From Amoebophrya sp. A120 (Eukaryota > Sar > Dinophyceae > Syndiniales > Amoebophryaceae), in NCBI GenBank assembly GCA_905178155.1, contig CAJINV010000003.1:1-64000 (forward strand): a stretch of 64,000 nt of DNA, in the 5' to 3' direction. The position numbers and the translations under genes are program-made. The notes below the pieces were generated by a model. The model was not told where the DNA came from. It saw only the letters and a list, made by a program, of their open reading frames with translations, and ran no database searches. The stretch's first letter is position 1, and each line of letters starts with the position of its first letter. This document shows, one piece after another, positions 10,844 through 23,300 of the stretch.

Positions 10844-12111
10844 ATCAAAAAGAACCGGGCCGGGTGCATATATGTACTACAAAATGGTGGAAGAGCTGGA
10901 AGGGATCACCGCGCTCCATATCCTGGTCAAAAACCCCAGCCCGAGACATGTCATGGTGTAACTCTGCGCCGCCCGCGGATGCGGCTCCCGGTACAATTGC
11001 AGTTCGCGGCCTTGTCGTGCGTGCCCAAACTGACGAGGGGCTTCAGTCGGTTTTGCTTCGCGACCCAAGAAGCCACGCGCGCGGCAGCGCTATCGTCGCC
11101 GTTCTGCGTTGCCCCCGGGCCGCCCTTTGAGAGCTCTACTGGAGCAGGAAAGCTTGCTTGCGTCTGACATGGATTTAGTCGCGCTTTGGTGTGCTACTGT
11201 GTCCCTGGCACGGGCGCACCCGGCGCCTCGCACGAGGTCCTGATCCCTAATAGCTAGGAGGCTCTCGCGCTTCTTTTGTTGTTACGGGGATCACGATCGC
11301 GTAGTGGTTGCAGTTAGGCGTGCATTTGATGCGCGACTCCAAGATTCTGGCTTTCTCCTTCGCGAAAGTCGAGAAGCAACGCTTAGGCGGACGACCTGCA
11401 CAGAACTAGAACAGCAGTCGCCTCTTTACGCTTCTTCTTGGCGCGACCGCGGCGTCTATATCGAAGTTTTAGCTTAGGCCAACTGAAGCGATCGGCGAAC
11501 GGGGTGGCTTCGTCAAACAGGGGCGCACGTCTTGAGCAACGGGGGCACAATGACTTGCACTAGGACAACCGCTTGGAAGGACCAGCTGCGCAAGGAGGGA
11601 CGCAGGGGAAGGTCCGCGCCAGCCAGATGGGATGGTAGTGGTACACGACTTGCTGGACGGGGTAGCGCAGCAGTTTTTGCATTTTGGCTCAACTGTTTTT
11701 GAGTGTATGTATTTTTAGATTTATTCCTTCGTTGCAGAGTCACGAAGGTGTTGGCGCGTTTTGGAGTTTGGAATCTTTCTGAGGTCTTCACACGCTTACC
11801 GAGTCACACGTGTGGCATCATGGTAGTTGTCATGTCCGCACTATGCCTGGTGCTGGTTCACCATGTACCTGAGTACGCATAACGCTGGAACACCACGAGG
11901 AGTAGGCGTTACTCGGGATCGATCGTCACCGTAGTGCGTCCCAGGTATCCTCGGTGCATCCGGCGTTTCACAATTAAGTATTAGGATCTGATCAATGGCG
12001 ACACGTAGGCCGTAAAGGTCGCCCTAGTGGTTGGGGCGGATAGGGAAAGTTAGTCTGACTCACAAGATAGGTTCTGGATTATTGTGAGTAGCAAAATTGA
12101 GTACGATAAAT

Positions 12112-12139
12112 TGGGTGGGTAAGTTTTTGAACAGGATAA
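12112..12139 (+). mobile_element. right end of a decayed family B introner
   Basis: The sequence gggtgggtaagtttttgaac then aggata matches the family B 3' terminus (ggggtggggacgtttttac...ggata). I could not find its left end within 600 bases upstream. The 45 bases between it and the next introner may be a small exon of a gene I cannot reconstruct. Confidence 0.45.
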
Positions 12140-12184
12140 AAGCAGCGGCCACGACCTGCGCACAAGATTTGCTGCACGCATGCG

Positions 12185-12449
12185 TATCAAATGTAAAAAT
12201 GTCTGAGTCTGGAAGCTTGGCAGGTTTGTCATGCATATTTTGGAAGACTCATGATGTCTGTGATGCATGCTCTAGCATGACAGATTTTTAAAGGCCTTTG
12301 CGATGCCTCTACCGCATGAGAAATGCCCTCTCCGGGTAGCACAAACTGGAGTTCTGACGCCGGTCATGCAATGCAAATTTTTTTATAGAATCCAGAGACA
12401 GCATCACAAGTTTAGAATCTTCTAGACCCAGACATTTTTACAATTGATA
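12185..12449 (+). mobile_element. introner, family A
   Basis: 265 bp, starting TATCAAATGTAAAAATGTCT and ending with the inverse (gacatttttacaattgata). The flanks are atgcg and ctgcg (4 of 5). The bases on both sides can be read through in one frame (...ARMRGTKQLLRPC...) for about 40 codons after the junction, so it may interrupt a remnant gene. Confidence 0.8.
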
Positions 12450-12635
12450 CTGCGGGGCACTAAACAACTCCTACGCCCGTGCCGTACAAGGCCAAGTCAC
12501 AGACCGCGTGACGCCATTTGGCAAAGTCTTCGCAAGAGCGCTGAGTATTGTTACTTTGTGCGCTCTTCTATTTTTCATCTTCTCGCGGTCGGGTAGTTAT
12601 GCTTTCATGCGCGCAACATAAACGAGCGGAGAAGG

Positions 12636-13055
12636 ATGTCATGCGTGAAAAAAAAAAATTACTGCAGGAGTCGAGCTAAGGGCGGCCATTATGAGACTGC
12701 ACCGCCCCCCCTTCTCTTCAAAGTCACCGCCTCGGGCTGTGCACTTCGTCACGAAAAAATGGAAACCAAGTATGTAAAGCGCTGCGCTTTTGTTTCTCAA
12801 ATAGCGGAAGTATTAGATGTTTCGGGGTATGTTGATTGGCGCCACCTCATTGGGGATGGGCGCAGGAATGCGACTGAGCTAGCAATCCGCCCAAGCCCCC
12901 AAGTGCGCAGGGTGCTCCTCTTCATATTGAGGCAGGACCGCCCCCTACCGCGGTGTCTCGCTTCAAAAGTGAGGCCAGTTTGGGTCTATCCCTTGGGATT
13001 TATTGGGCGACGCTCTGCCTCGAGCATGTCGATCTCAACGATTCACCCATTTTGA
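12636..13055 (+). CDS. doubtful ORF, 139 aa
   Basis: An ATG frame of 139 codons with no recognisable domain, signal or repeat. Composition is mixed and a frame on the opposite strand overlaps its end. It lies among decayed introners, so it may be a remnant or chance. Listed only because it is the longest ATG frame in this interval. Confidence 0.2.
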   Translation: MSCVKKKNYCRSRAKGGHYETAPPPLLFKVTASGCALRHEKMETKYVKRCAFVSQIAEVLDVSGYVDWRHLIGDGRRNATELAIRPSPQVRRVLLFILRQDRPLPRCLASKVRPVWVYPLGFIGRRSASSMSISTIHPF

Positions 13056-13745
13056 GGCCAGAAAGAGCATGACTTGGATGAGGGCAAGCCCCGCTTGATA
13101 GCCCACTCTTTGTGCTCCAGGCTTCGCAGCATGGCCTCGATTTGCGCGTCCAAAAGTGCGGCTAGTTTGCGAAACTGATCGCATTTTTATCGCCCCCTGC
13201 AGGGGCTCCGTGTCGTGCAGTCTAGCGTCAAAAATTGCATTGACGTTTCTGCATCTCCGCCTCACCTCAGGTGGCAACGCCTCTTCCAAAGCGGCATCGT
13301 CCACTGCCTTCCTTTTTTTGGCCTCATTTCTGAAGTCGTTGACCCCATGCCTTCGACGAGGCCGCAAAACTTCAGTATTTGGCGAGCATTTCCTGAACAT
13401 CAATGGAACTGAACAGTCCACAGGCAGAATCAGACCGAGAAACTAAATGTCGTCTGCCTCTGCGTGATGTACGGGTAATCTTTTGTGGGGTGACGAAAGG
13501 AAGCAACGTTTTGCCCGTTGGTTGGTAAACATTGCCAGGGCCACCAGGTGGCTCGATGGAAACTGCATGTGAATGCGGCACAAAAAAAAACAGCGCGCAT
13601 CGACAGTATGTGCTAGGCAAAAGAAGCAGAATTTGACCACCGAAGGATGCGGAACGTGGTGCCTAACAGATACGGTAGTATTGCTCGAGGTGGTGACTTC
13701 GCGGGGGAGGCGGGTGGTGCAGTTCCATAGCAGTGACGCGGAGTC

Positions 13746-14016
13746 TATCCTGGGCAAAGACAAACCACCCCATAGTTGTCTTTTGCCGAAACATCTGTAA
13801 TGCGCATCCGCATAAGAGGGATTTGTATTCGGATTCTGGGACTTGTAATGCTTTCAACAGGATAGACAAGCATCTTTATGATGCGGCTGTTCATGCTAAC
13901 CAGGGCGGCGCTGCAGGTAGAAACTTGTCATGCACATCATCCAAAAGTTAAAGCAAAGGCTTCTTGTGTTGCAGATTTTGATTTACTATCGGGTGGGGAT
14001 CTTTTTGCTCAGGATA
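13746..14016 (+). mobile_element. decayed introner, family B
   Basis: The left end is tatcctgggcaaagacaaac then caccccatag. The right end, gggtggggatctttttgctc then aggata, is its imperfect inverse. Length 271 bp. The flanks gagtc and tacca do not match, and no host frame is visible across it. Confidence 0.7.
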
Positions 14017-15517
14017 TACCAAACACAAGAGGTGGTTCGGGAGGCGTTTGCTGTCGAAGTTGCTCAGGTCCACGGCCCACCTGTCTACAGAGATGTCCCA
14101 GCTGTCTCCAGAGGTGCAGGGCACTGCCTTACTTGTGGCGCTTTGGGTATCGGAAAAAAAGCCAGGGCCGCCCCATCTTCCTCCGTAAATAATTGCACCG
14201 CGCGCCGTGGTGGTGACAAAATAAACGAGCCGTCTTGCAGCTTTGCCTCTCGGGGCACAGGAGTCCGCTTGGCTTTCTAGCACACGAGCGGAGGGCCTCC
14301 GCTCGATGCCGTCCTAGACCGCCCCTGGGATTTCTGTGCCCAGCTGCCTGGGGCATTTCTCCGCCCACAGCGAGTTCTTTAGTTGCTCAACACAACGATA
14401 AAGCGCGACGGCTTCTTCGCCAGGTGAAGTTGTTGCGTCGCTTTTCACGTGCTTGCCTGCACAGTTTTGCTGAATCCGTCACGCGACAGGCTCGACCAGA
14501 CGAGTCTCTTTGCTCTTCGGACAGTGCAACTTACTCTATGGGATGCGCTTGCCCGTCTAGGATTTTGTTTTTGGCCTACTCGGCCGTTCTCGCTTTTGCT
14601 TCGGGGTCTGCTCGCTTTGCTGCGAGCGGGTGCGTGGTTTGTTTAGTGCTTCACGAACACGTCTGTTCGTTCCGGCGTCGCTTTGCGAAGGACGGCGGCA
14701 GCCCTTTGGGTTGTAGATTGTTTCACGTTGTTGTGAAAGACCTCATGGGAAGAAAGATCGACTTGCGGTCTTCGCTGGCATGGAATGTCGTTAAAGAGTA
14801 CCCTTGCAGTTGGAGTCACGATTTGCATCGACAATGCTGTTGCAGTGCTTGTACTTGTTTTAGGTCGTGCTATGTACATTATATATTTTCTCTTGACACT
14901 GTCTAGCTTAGCACCTCCTGCTCCGCTACAACAATTTAAAAATTTTGATAGTAATTGATGACCCCAACAGAGATGCGCGTTTTGTAATATTGTCTTTGGC
15001 GCTTCAGTTTCGTTTGCCAATTCCTGCTGCATACAACACATGAGTAGTGTCACAAAATATTGAGCAGAACAAGGGCTCCCTCTGTAAGCTTGAACGAACA
15101 GTCAAGGTCGCATGTTAGCTTCTTGTCCTAGAAGATGTGCCTTAGGCATTGCTCTCGCTGACGACTTCGCTTCAGCTCTACTGTTGGCTACCGCTGAAGA
15201 CTTCGCTTCAGCTCTCCCTTAAGTAGTCAGACCGTGCCTGTGACACGTATCGTCGTGTGGTCCCGTTGCTCATATCCTGTGTAGGTGCAATGAAGTCGAA
15301 GTGCACCCATCAAAACTTTTTGAGATACTGCCTTGAACCGTCTGACCCCGTCTAACGGTTCTGCGCCGTTCGTTTCGCGGCTTCGCTGAGTCTACACCAT
15401 TTTTCTTTGCTGTGCACATCGAAATCTAAGGTAACATCGCTATATTTCTTACTTGCCAGCAGTGCAATTATTTTCGGACGTGGTACTAGGGCGCGCCTTT
15501 CATGAGGATACTCCGAG
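14017..15517. other. no supportable gene
   Basis: A 223-codon frame at 14235-14906 is Cys/Arg/Ser-rich and shows no domain, so I do not call it. A short phrase gacttcgcttcagctct occurs twice near 15163-15210. The last bases run into the start of the next gene. Confidence 0.4.
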
Positions 15518-16418
15518 ATGCGAACGGATATCATTAGCAAAAACCTCTCCGCCACAGAGTCAAGATAGCAAATCTGCTAGACAAATCAGCCAGCTTTGGG
15601 TGTTCTGCATGACAGGTTTGGTCTCGTAGTGTCATCCTCTTTAGCTATTTTAGCAGCATCAAAGATCTAGCATGTCATGCCGATTGGAGTATCGCAAATT
15701 CCAAAACGCAAGGAAATCACTCTTCTCGTGGGGCTCCGCCCGAGAAGTTTTGGAAGCATCATGCAGATTTGTAGGACAAATTTGGGGTGGGGACGTTTTT
15801 ACATAGGATAGCGAAAGGCTTACCGTACTGTCAATACGAGGAGAGTATTAGTGCGGCGCAGAACGACGAGGGTAAGTATTGGTGCGTATAGTGTTCTTTG
15901 TTGGCATGCCATGCGATGGAACATGCGTCCACTGACGATTAGGACTAACTTTTATTAAAAATAGAACAACATCAAATCTACTCCCAGGTGCACAGGCTGA
16001 ACCACTACTGGGGATTGGCGTAATCCCTCCGATGGAGGACGAGGAGGACTCGTTCCTGGCCCCGCAAGAACGTGAACCGTCGCTGTCATCCATCGAGGAT
16101 GACGACGACGATGATGACGACCACGACGTCAACAAGCCGAGCGACGAGCAGGAGGTGGAGAGCAGGGAGGAAAAAGCCAACCTCGAGGACGTGCAGGTGG
16201 AGTTAGACCTGCGGTTCCGTTGTGCGCAGGTGGTCATTCCGACTATGCCGCGACCGGTGTTCACGCCGCTGACCCGGGTGATGTTGCAGCGGACTCCGCT
16301 GACCATTCCGGTGCGCACTCTCCAGCTGCCACCGCTCCAGCCCATTCGGCTGGTTCCTGTGTCGCTGCTGATCCCAAAACGACAGGACAATCATACGAAT
16401 GGAAACACAGCCGTGTAA
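15518..16418 (+). CDS. acidic hypothetical protein, 165 aa, introner just after the start codon
   Basis: Exons 15518-15528, 15816-15871 and 15988-16418 give 498 nt, 165 aa. The ATG at 15518 is followed by 11 coding bases, a family B introner, a 56-nt exon, a GT-AG intron (gtaagt...cccag, 15872-15987), then the main exon. The reading continues smoothly (MRTEGLPYCQYEES, then DEGAQAEPLLGIGV). The middle is strongly acidic (SIEDDDDDDDDHDV) and Glu-rich. The C-terminal third is basic/hydrophobic and Pro-rich (RPVFTPLTRVMLQRTPLT). I recognise no family. An internal Met at 16032 is an alternative start that would remove the first two exons. Confidence 0.6.
15529..15810 (+). mobile_element. introner, family B
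   Basis: 282 bp, starting TATCATTAGCAAAAACCTCT and ending ggacgtttttacataggata. The flanks are acgga and gcgaa (3 of 5). It contains the family B interior ccacagagtcaagat and gcatgacaggttt. It sits 11 bases after the proposed start codon of its host. Confidence 0.8.
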
Positions 16419-17416
16419 AAAGTTTCTACAGAAAACTTCAATTTGATTTTACATTGCAACATAAAAAATTTCTACAAACATTTTTGGCACAAGATCGAGT
16501 TTTTTGAAGAAAATCAGTGACAGGAAGTCAAAGCAGCAGCCGCCGCTACTTTTTTTTTACCGCATTACATACAAATTCGATGTTCTCCGTCGTTCTTTAT
16601 GTGTGAGTATCAAGATCGGCCCACCTGTGCCTTGTTTATTGGGGTGTTAAAGTGAGAGGATATGTCTCCAGTAATTTTGCATTGCGATATGAAGTAAAAG
16701 CAACTATGTAGCCTGGTCTCCCTGCCGTTGCCACTGGATGCTTCATCCTGCTGAAGCTCCAGGCTATCGGGCCCGCCGTAAGTTGCCCAAGTTTGTGCAG
16801 TCTCACTGACGCCATTATTTGGCATTTCCGTTGCTTATTTACTTGTTATAGGGAACGGCGTAGCTCGATGCTGCAGAAACGAATTCAATGGGAGTGAAGT
16901 GTGCGTGTGAGCTGGGTGGTTGCGCTATGATCAAGTCATCATGGCACTGAGACTGGCCGTGTAGAAGTGCGGGACCGTAAGCTTGAGAGGTGGTATGGCT
17001 ATACAATTAGTAACCTTAAGATTTGAAAATTAGAAGTTACAACTGACTTTTGGCGCTGAATTGCTTTCTCCGAACCCCGATTACAGTGGGGGGAGGAGTT
17101 AGCAGGCAGTGTCATCCCGGGCGTCCGTTCCACCGCAGACGTGAATGTGAGGGACCGTGCAAATGAGGAATTGCACATTTGAGCAAGGACCTGGGGGTTG
17201 TATCTCCAACTGCAAACACGCAACCCAATGAGTTCAAATCCAGCGGGCGCATGCTAAACGAACACAAGAGGAAGAACGAAGTTTTGAGGACGACAAGAAA
17301 AGCAGAAGCCATAGCCATCCTTCTACGTCGTTATTGCGACTTTTATATGCCTTTTGTCAGCAATTTTTTTTAAAAAAAAAAAAAAAAAAAGTTGCAACTC
17401 ATACTCATTGGTCAAG
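16419..17416. other. intergenic, nothing recognised
   Basis: No convincing frame on either strand. An A/T homopolymer stretch (tttttttt followed by about 18 A) lies at about 17363-17390, just upstream of the next start codon. Confidence 0.4.
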
Positions 17417-19448
17417 ATGGCCTCGTCCCACTCGTCGTCGCAATCGCAAAAGCGCATCCCAGAGCAAGCGACGCAACGCAAGGACCAAGTGGCCAAGTAC
17501 GACCAGGATCTTTTCTGGGACATGGTCCACCTGAGTCTTCCGCTCCAAACTGTACTATGTTCAAATCATCATGTTGAGTAAGGACTTTTGTCGCGTGCGA
17601 GCTAAAAGCTCGCTTAGTTGCGTGGGATTTCATCAAGGTGCTCTTTCATTCCTCGTGTGAGATGTGTTTTCGTCGTCATGTTCGGGAGCAAAAACAAAAA
17701 AAAATATTACAGCTGCTGGAACAGTGGACCTGGATGTATGACGCCATGATTTTCCCGAAGCATCCTGAAGCACAGGCGTTCTTGTACGTCACGGAAGATG
17801 AGCAGAATTCCATGGAAGTACGCAATATTGTTTCCGCAGCACAAAAACTGTTACTGCTGTTCGTAGTTGGGTCTTTGGCTCCTTCTTTACTTATTTGCAT
17901 TAGACTTGTGACCAACTGATAGGCTGCATGAGGTCAGACTAGAGGCATTTAAAGAAAATGTTTCACACCACGAAAGGGGAGCCGTTCTGTGTGTTTACGT
18001 GCTGGGAAATCGTCGCATAAATGGATTGTTCAAAACTTCCACGTGCATATCGGCGCAACCAAGAAGTACAGCGCTTCAAAGATTCACACCTTGACCGACT
18101 ACGACATGGCGGTCTTGATTGAGATGCTGGACCCCGAGAAGAAGCAGAATACGATAGATACTGAAACGCGCACCCGATAGCATTCGGCTTTCGTAGGAAG
18201 AATTCGTTTTCCGTATGGAAGAATCAGACGAGGTCATGCAGATAGATCATTTTGATTATCATCGACATCAATGTGAACATGGTGAAATTTCCGTGCTGCA
18301 TTCATTGCTCTGGAAACAAACGAAGCGTCGGGCTGCGGACATTTTTCCTATCATACGCTAGTTGTTGCGAAGCAACCCGAATGTGCAGAAGCTCTTCACG
18401 GTACGAACGGGCAGCAGCTTAAGCTCGTGAAAATAAGATGCGTGGTGGTCGAGATATCGTTATTTTTCTTTTGCTAGAAGTAGAATATGTGGGTGTGCGG
18501 TTGGCTGTCATGCAGCGTACTGCAGTCGGCGTTGAGCTTGAAGCCACGCCATGCTCATGAATCAATATAGTAATGATAATTTTTGGAGGATGTACACCAT
18601 ACTTTTTCTCTTATAGTGTCCATAATCATAACAATAACAGACCTGCCTTGTCTGGCTTCAGTACCAGTTTGCGAATCCAGGATTCGCCTGCGTCGTCGAG
18701 ATGATGCGCGCGAAGCATCTTCGCTTCGTATCCAAAGACGCAAATGGAGAAGTGGTTCTTGGAGAAGGAGGAAAGCCACAGTTCAAAGAGCGAGATGGGC
18801 TCAAACACTTCTACCGCAAAGAGATCGCTTTGCTGCGGAGACGGCTCCTCTACAAAGCATACTGGTACAAGATATTGCTGCATGATTTTTTTGTTACACA
18901 AGCAGCACAAAGATACTCTACTGCCTTCGACTTCTCGATGATCTTCAGGAATTTGTTTTCGCTCCGCATGCAGTGTGATGACGAGGTTCCTGTTGAAATA
19001 TTCACGACACTACAGCAACTGCGTTACAAAGGGCGCGGCCCAGCCAGCTACCGACAGCGACGATAAGCATTCTGAATCCACCACCGCGTTTTTGACTCTA
19101 GTCTGATCATGCGCCATGCTTTCTCGATGAACTTACTCCGACGTGCATGTCACTTCCATTTCTTTCGCAGAGGTTTTGTATACTAACTTTACTAGACTTC
19201 GAAGCCAACGCATGTGTTTGCAATATGATTGTAGGCGAGGCCATAAACGCACATTTTTCCCTAGGAGTCTGGCCATGCTGTACGCAGGCATTGATCTGAA
19301 CCAGCTGAACAGTATGAAAAGTCGAGCCGGCGCCGAGGCCGTCAAAACCAGGAGTGGCGCGCCGGTCTCCATCGAGGAGTTTACCGGAGTCGTGCAGGCA
19401 GAAGAGCTCCCAGACGACGAAGAGCTAGCGTTCCTTGCGAACTTGTGA
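17417..19448 (+). CDS. hypothetical multi-exon protein (exon model incomplete)
   Basis: Firm exons are 17417-17551 (MASSHSSSQSQKR...LSLPLQT) and 17713-17817 (LLEQWTWMYDAMIFPKHPEAQAF...), joined over a GT-AG intron at 17552-17712. Further coding-like blocks follow. One is about 17990-18180 (QNFHVHIGATKKYSASKIHTL). Another is about 18675-19066 (FVSKDANGEVVLGEGGKPQF...RRRLLYKAYWYK). A third is about 19271-19448 (LYAGIDLNQLNSMKSRAGAE) and ends at a stop. The joins between these later blocks could not be fixed; at least one appears to need a non-GT-AG boundary. The N-terminus is Ser/Gln-rich and could be a transit or disordered region. The blocks may instead belong to two genes. No family is recognised and no introner terminus is found here. 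Confidence 0.45.
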
Positions 19449-20359
19449 AATTGCGCGATTAGCACAGAATGCATGCTATTGCTTCATAGCTTCGTTGCAT
19501 CTCTGGTGGTTGAAGTAAGACGAGAGAAGTGATTTTATCTGTAAATTCGATGATTTTTTCAGTCGTGTCCGAGTCATCTAAGAATTTTGCAAATGCTAGG
19601 CGACATTTGTTTGAAAGCATTGGTAAGTACTAAGACTATCAAAACCGATTGCAGACGCACATCTCCGACAGAAGCATGACGTGTACACAATAACAAAGAG
19701 GAAAACCATCTAGAATACATGATAGCTATGAAAAATAACTGTACACCTAACAACAACAAAAAAACGAGTTGTTTCTCATCTGTTTATTCCAATGCACACG
19801 AATGCAAATTCTCATCAGTTAAAGGGCTTGGAAAAGAGTACCAGCATGATAACTTTGGACTGGGTGAAGCATAGGCGATATTAGCGCAAGGGCTTCATCA
19901 AGTGAGCATGAGAGCCCTAGGTTCTTCGAGGTTCGGTTGCAGTGTCCAGCAGCGGGTGGACCACTGGGAAGCTTGTGGCCTGTCCGGTCGAATGCTATCG
20001 AGTTGCTGCGCTCGGTCCAGCACTGCTAGATCATACAGAATTGGACGAATGTGTCCGAAATTGATGCGCGAGAGAAATAGCACGCATTGAGACTAACTGA
20101 AATCGATCTTGCGGTCAAGGAGGCTTGACGGGATCACATCTCGCTAGCAAGCGGTTACTCCGTATGTATCATGGGTCGGCTCCTGTTGACATGCTTTCAA
20201 ATTGATTACTTACACCGCGCCTTTGGTCGAAAAATGACTGCATGTTAATTGGGTATCTGTGCGATTATTGTTGTACTTCTCCTAGTAAAAATAGTGCTCG
20301 CGCTTTTTCATTTATTTTGATTGCGTTTACATCTTCATCCTGAGCCTCACCAGTCCGAG
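19449..20359. other. intergenic, nothing recognised
   Basis: AT-rich, with short frames on both strands. No repeat or RNA gene is apparent. Confidence 0.4.
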
Positions 20360-23300
20360 ATGCGTTGGGTATTTCGTGCCCAGATTTTTATGCTTCTGCT
20401 GCCCTCCCTCGGGAGGGCCACTGGCTCTGCGGCAGGTCCCCGTGCGAGCAGCAGCCGGCATCTTCGGGAGTGGCTGCAAACCGTCGCAATTTCAATTCCG
20501 CCCGGGGGCCAACTTCCGGATGTGGGCGAGCTGACCGGGGGGCAGTGCGACTCCCTTTCGATCGACGACATAGCCCTGCGTCCCCGCGTCAGCCGAAATC
20601 GCACCATATTGGACTTCGACCTGGATGTTCGGACCGTGGATTTGAAGTGCACCCTGCACTTGCAACAAGCAGCGAGACGCCAGGCTGCGCGCGGATCCTC
20701 CGCAAAGATGGAGGTGAACAGCCCCGTCGCGTCGTCCGGCCTGGCGCTCCCGGAGGTTGTGGACCACGGCAACTTTGCCGCCCAATTCCAAATGCGGCTC
20801 ATCGCTTCCGGTGCAAGTGCGGCGATCGAGCTGCGTGTGCGGAACGCGGAACCCTTTCCCGGTGCCAGTAAGCTTCTTCCGGGATCCATCGACCTGCAGC
20901 GCTGCAGCATCAGCCCCAACGTCGCGCGGGTTGAGTTTTTCGGATCGCAGAACGCGACCTTGATTGACGAGCTGAACCGCAACCAGGCGCCCGTGTACCA
21001 AGCCCGTATCAACGAGATCGCGACCCCGCTGCTGTGCACGCAGCTGGGTGACCAGATGGCCACCGTTTCGACATTGTTCCAAACGAAGCTAGCGATGATT
21101 CTGTTTTCCCTCGCGGCAGACGACACCAGCATGCTGCCGCAGTTCGAAGAGCAAACTCCGGTTTACGCCGCAGTAGAGCGGGAAAAGCTGTACGATTTCG
21201 CCGATTTGTACTCAGCGCCGCTAGTTCCGTTGGTTCAACGTATGGATTGCAAATATGTCTGGGTCTGGAAGAGTAGAACTTGTAATGCTGTCTGCGGATT
21301 CTAATAAAAATATCTGTGTTGCACGAGCAGCAAGAGGAGTCAGTTCTTGGCACGCGGAGAGGGCATTTCTCATGCGTAATTAGCATCACGGAGCTCTCAA
21401 AAAAACTGTGATGCTAGCACCAGCATCAAAGACCGCACGGGCCATGCAAAATGTGCATGACAAGCCCGGACTCATCCAGACCCAGACATATTTGCAGTTG
21501 ATACAGCGGTGGTTGGAGCAACTCTTTGGCCGCGACGTCGACCAGGCGGACAGGGAGTTGCACAATCTGCTACCCGACGCCCGCACGCTCGCGATTCGCC
21601 CGACGACCGTGTTTGACGTTGCGTTGCCCGCGGTGGGTGGTACTAGTTCCGGCGGCCAGGAGCCGCGTCCGCCCACGGTTGTCCAGCTGCGGCCCAATTT
21701 GGTGGAGCTCGGACTCGGCACCCTCGCACAGGTGAGCTCCTCCTTCACGAACCAATCGCTGTCGGGCCTCGTCGGTATCAGCGACCTCACGATCAAAATG
21801 CGACTTGGCGCGCTGTTTTCGTCAGCTCTGGGCAATTCTCATGAAGAGGATCATCTTCTGTTTTCGGAGATGGTAAAAAACGGCACGCGACGTGTAGCAA
21901 CGACCGACATGTTGTCATCATCATCATCGCGGCCTACAGAGACTTCCTCCGGAAAAACGGAGAAACATGCTACTACTCCCAGTTCATCCACCGCGTCCAC
22001 CTCTCGACCGTTGTTGACTGCCGGGGCCCTGGATTTGCAGGACGTGCAATTCTCCATTGTTTTGAAGAATGTGGAGGTGGATGCGCGACTGGCGTTAGGT
22101 ATGTTCGCCAACCGCTTCGAAGGCCTGGACATGCTGCAGCGACAAGATCCGCATTGCCTCCTGCAGACGCTGTTGAACGAGACCGACCCGCAATCTGTGG
22201 TTCCTAGTACAACTTCGTGGAACAGAATGAGGAAGGCGAAGTCGGTTCTCGCACGGGCTCGCACGTCCGCGGTGGCCGAAATAACGCAGACGGAGGACTC
22301 GACGTGGAGCGTGGGCGCGGAGTTGTTGCGGCTGTTCGTGACACTGACTCCCACCGCGGTGCGGCTGGAGCAGCTGTCCAGCTGGGCGGAGGACCCGCTG
22401 GAGAACGCCTTGCGGGCAAGTTTGAACGACCTGCTGGCCGCAGTCTTGGAGGCCTACGACGCGGAGACCGTCGGGAAAATCGTCCGCGGCGCCGTGGCCA
22501 GTGCGGGCGTGGGGGCGGCCAACCGCGCGGCCGCGACCCTGATCCGCGCCAGCGCGCAGCACCCGTGTCGCGGTAAAGGCCGGGACGGTGTGGTGGTGGC
22601 GCCAATTGTGCCGACGGCGTTCGCCACCGGCGCTTTGATCTGCGGGTGCGCGGGCCTGCTGTTCCTGCTCAGCGCGTGCGGAAAATTTCTGCGCGGCCGC
22701 TACGGGCGGCGGTCGCTCCTCCCGCCGGACAACCTCGCGGAGAGCCTGGATTTCGCGCGAAAGAAATCCGGCATTTTGTTGGAGGCGGACAGCACCCAGC
22801 TGACGCCATCCTCGAGTCTCGCGACCCCGAGTGATGAAATCGGGAGCTTTGCGTCGACGACGGCGCGGGACACGACTTCCTTGAGCACCAGTCCGGTGTC
22901 TTCCTGCGACGAACATAGTACCCAACATTTAGTACGAGCGGCCACGACGGCGAAGCGCCATCTTGGTGCCCGGTCGGTAGACGAAGAAACAGATCGATCG
23001 TACACGACCGAGTCCACGACAACCACGCCCGCGGTGTCTCCCGCCGAAGAAGCAGACGGATATAATCATCTCCCACAAACCGTTGTAGGAGGTTTGGCCA
23101 TTGTTCCGATGGTGCAAGACGAAGAAGCTCCGTCCAACATGCGAAGAACTGCGGGTCGTAGTACCACGAGTAAAATAAATACCCAGGATGTGCCGGAACA
23201 AGGAGCCTGCGCTCGACGCCAGCCCCTGTTGCTGGTAGAAGAACCCGGTGGAGCAACAAACAGCGTCGAAACCGCGCCGGGCGAGCTTTCGCCGACCGAT

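Larger units (their letters stand above)
8919..12184. other. gene-poor stretch with decayed repeats
   Basis: No gene can be supported. The phrase ggctcttgaatgctgg occurs twice near 8910-8955. A run of G (9424-9433) is followed by a run of T (9440-9454). The most interesting items are the inverted repeat at 10210-10502, a decayed family A introner at 10583-10843 and a family B tail ending at 12139. Open frames such as 9750-10061 and 10838-11167 have mixed low-information composition and I treat them as chance. Confidence 0.5.

Noticed and set aside
14235-14906. 223-codon plus-strand frame
   Set aside because: Cys/Arg/Ser-rich, no motif, no flanking exon support, next to decayed introners.
22095-22928. 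Large minus-strand frames opposite the membrane protein gene (also 51 kb and 39 kb regions)
   Set aside because: Mirror frames of GC-rich plus-strand exons whose joins and membrane pattern support the plus strand.
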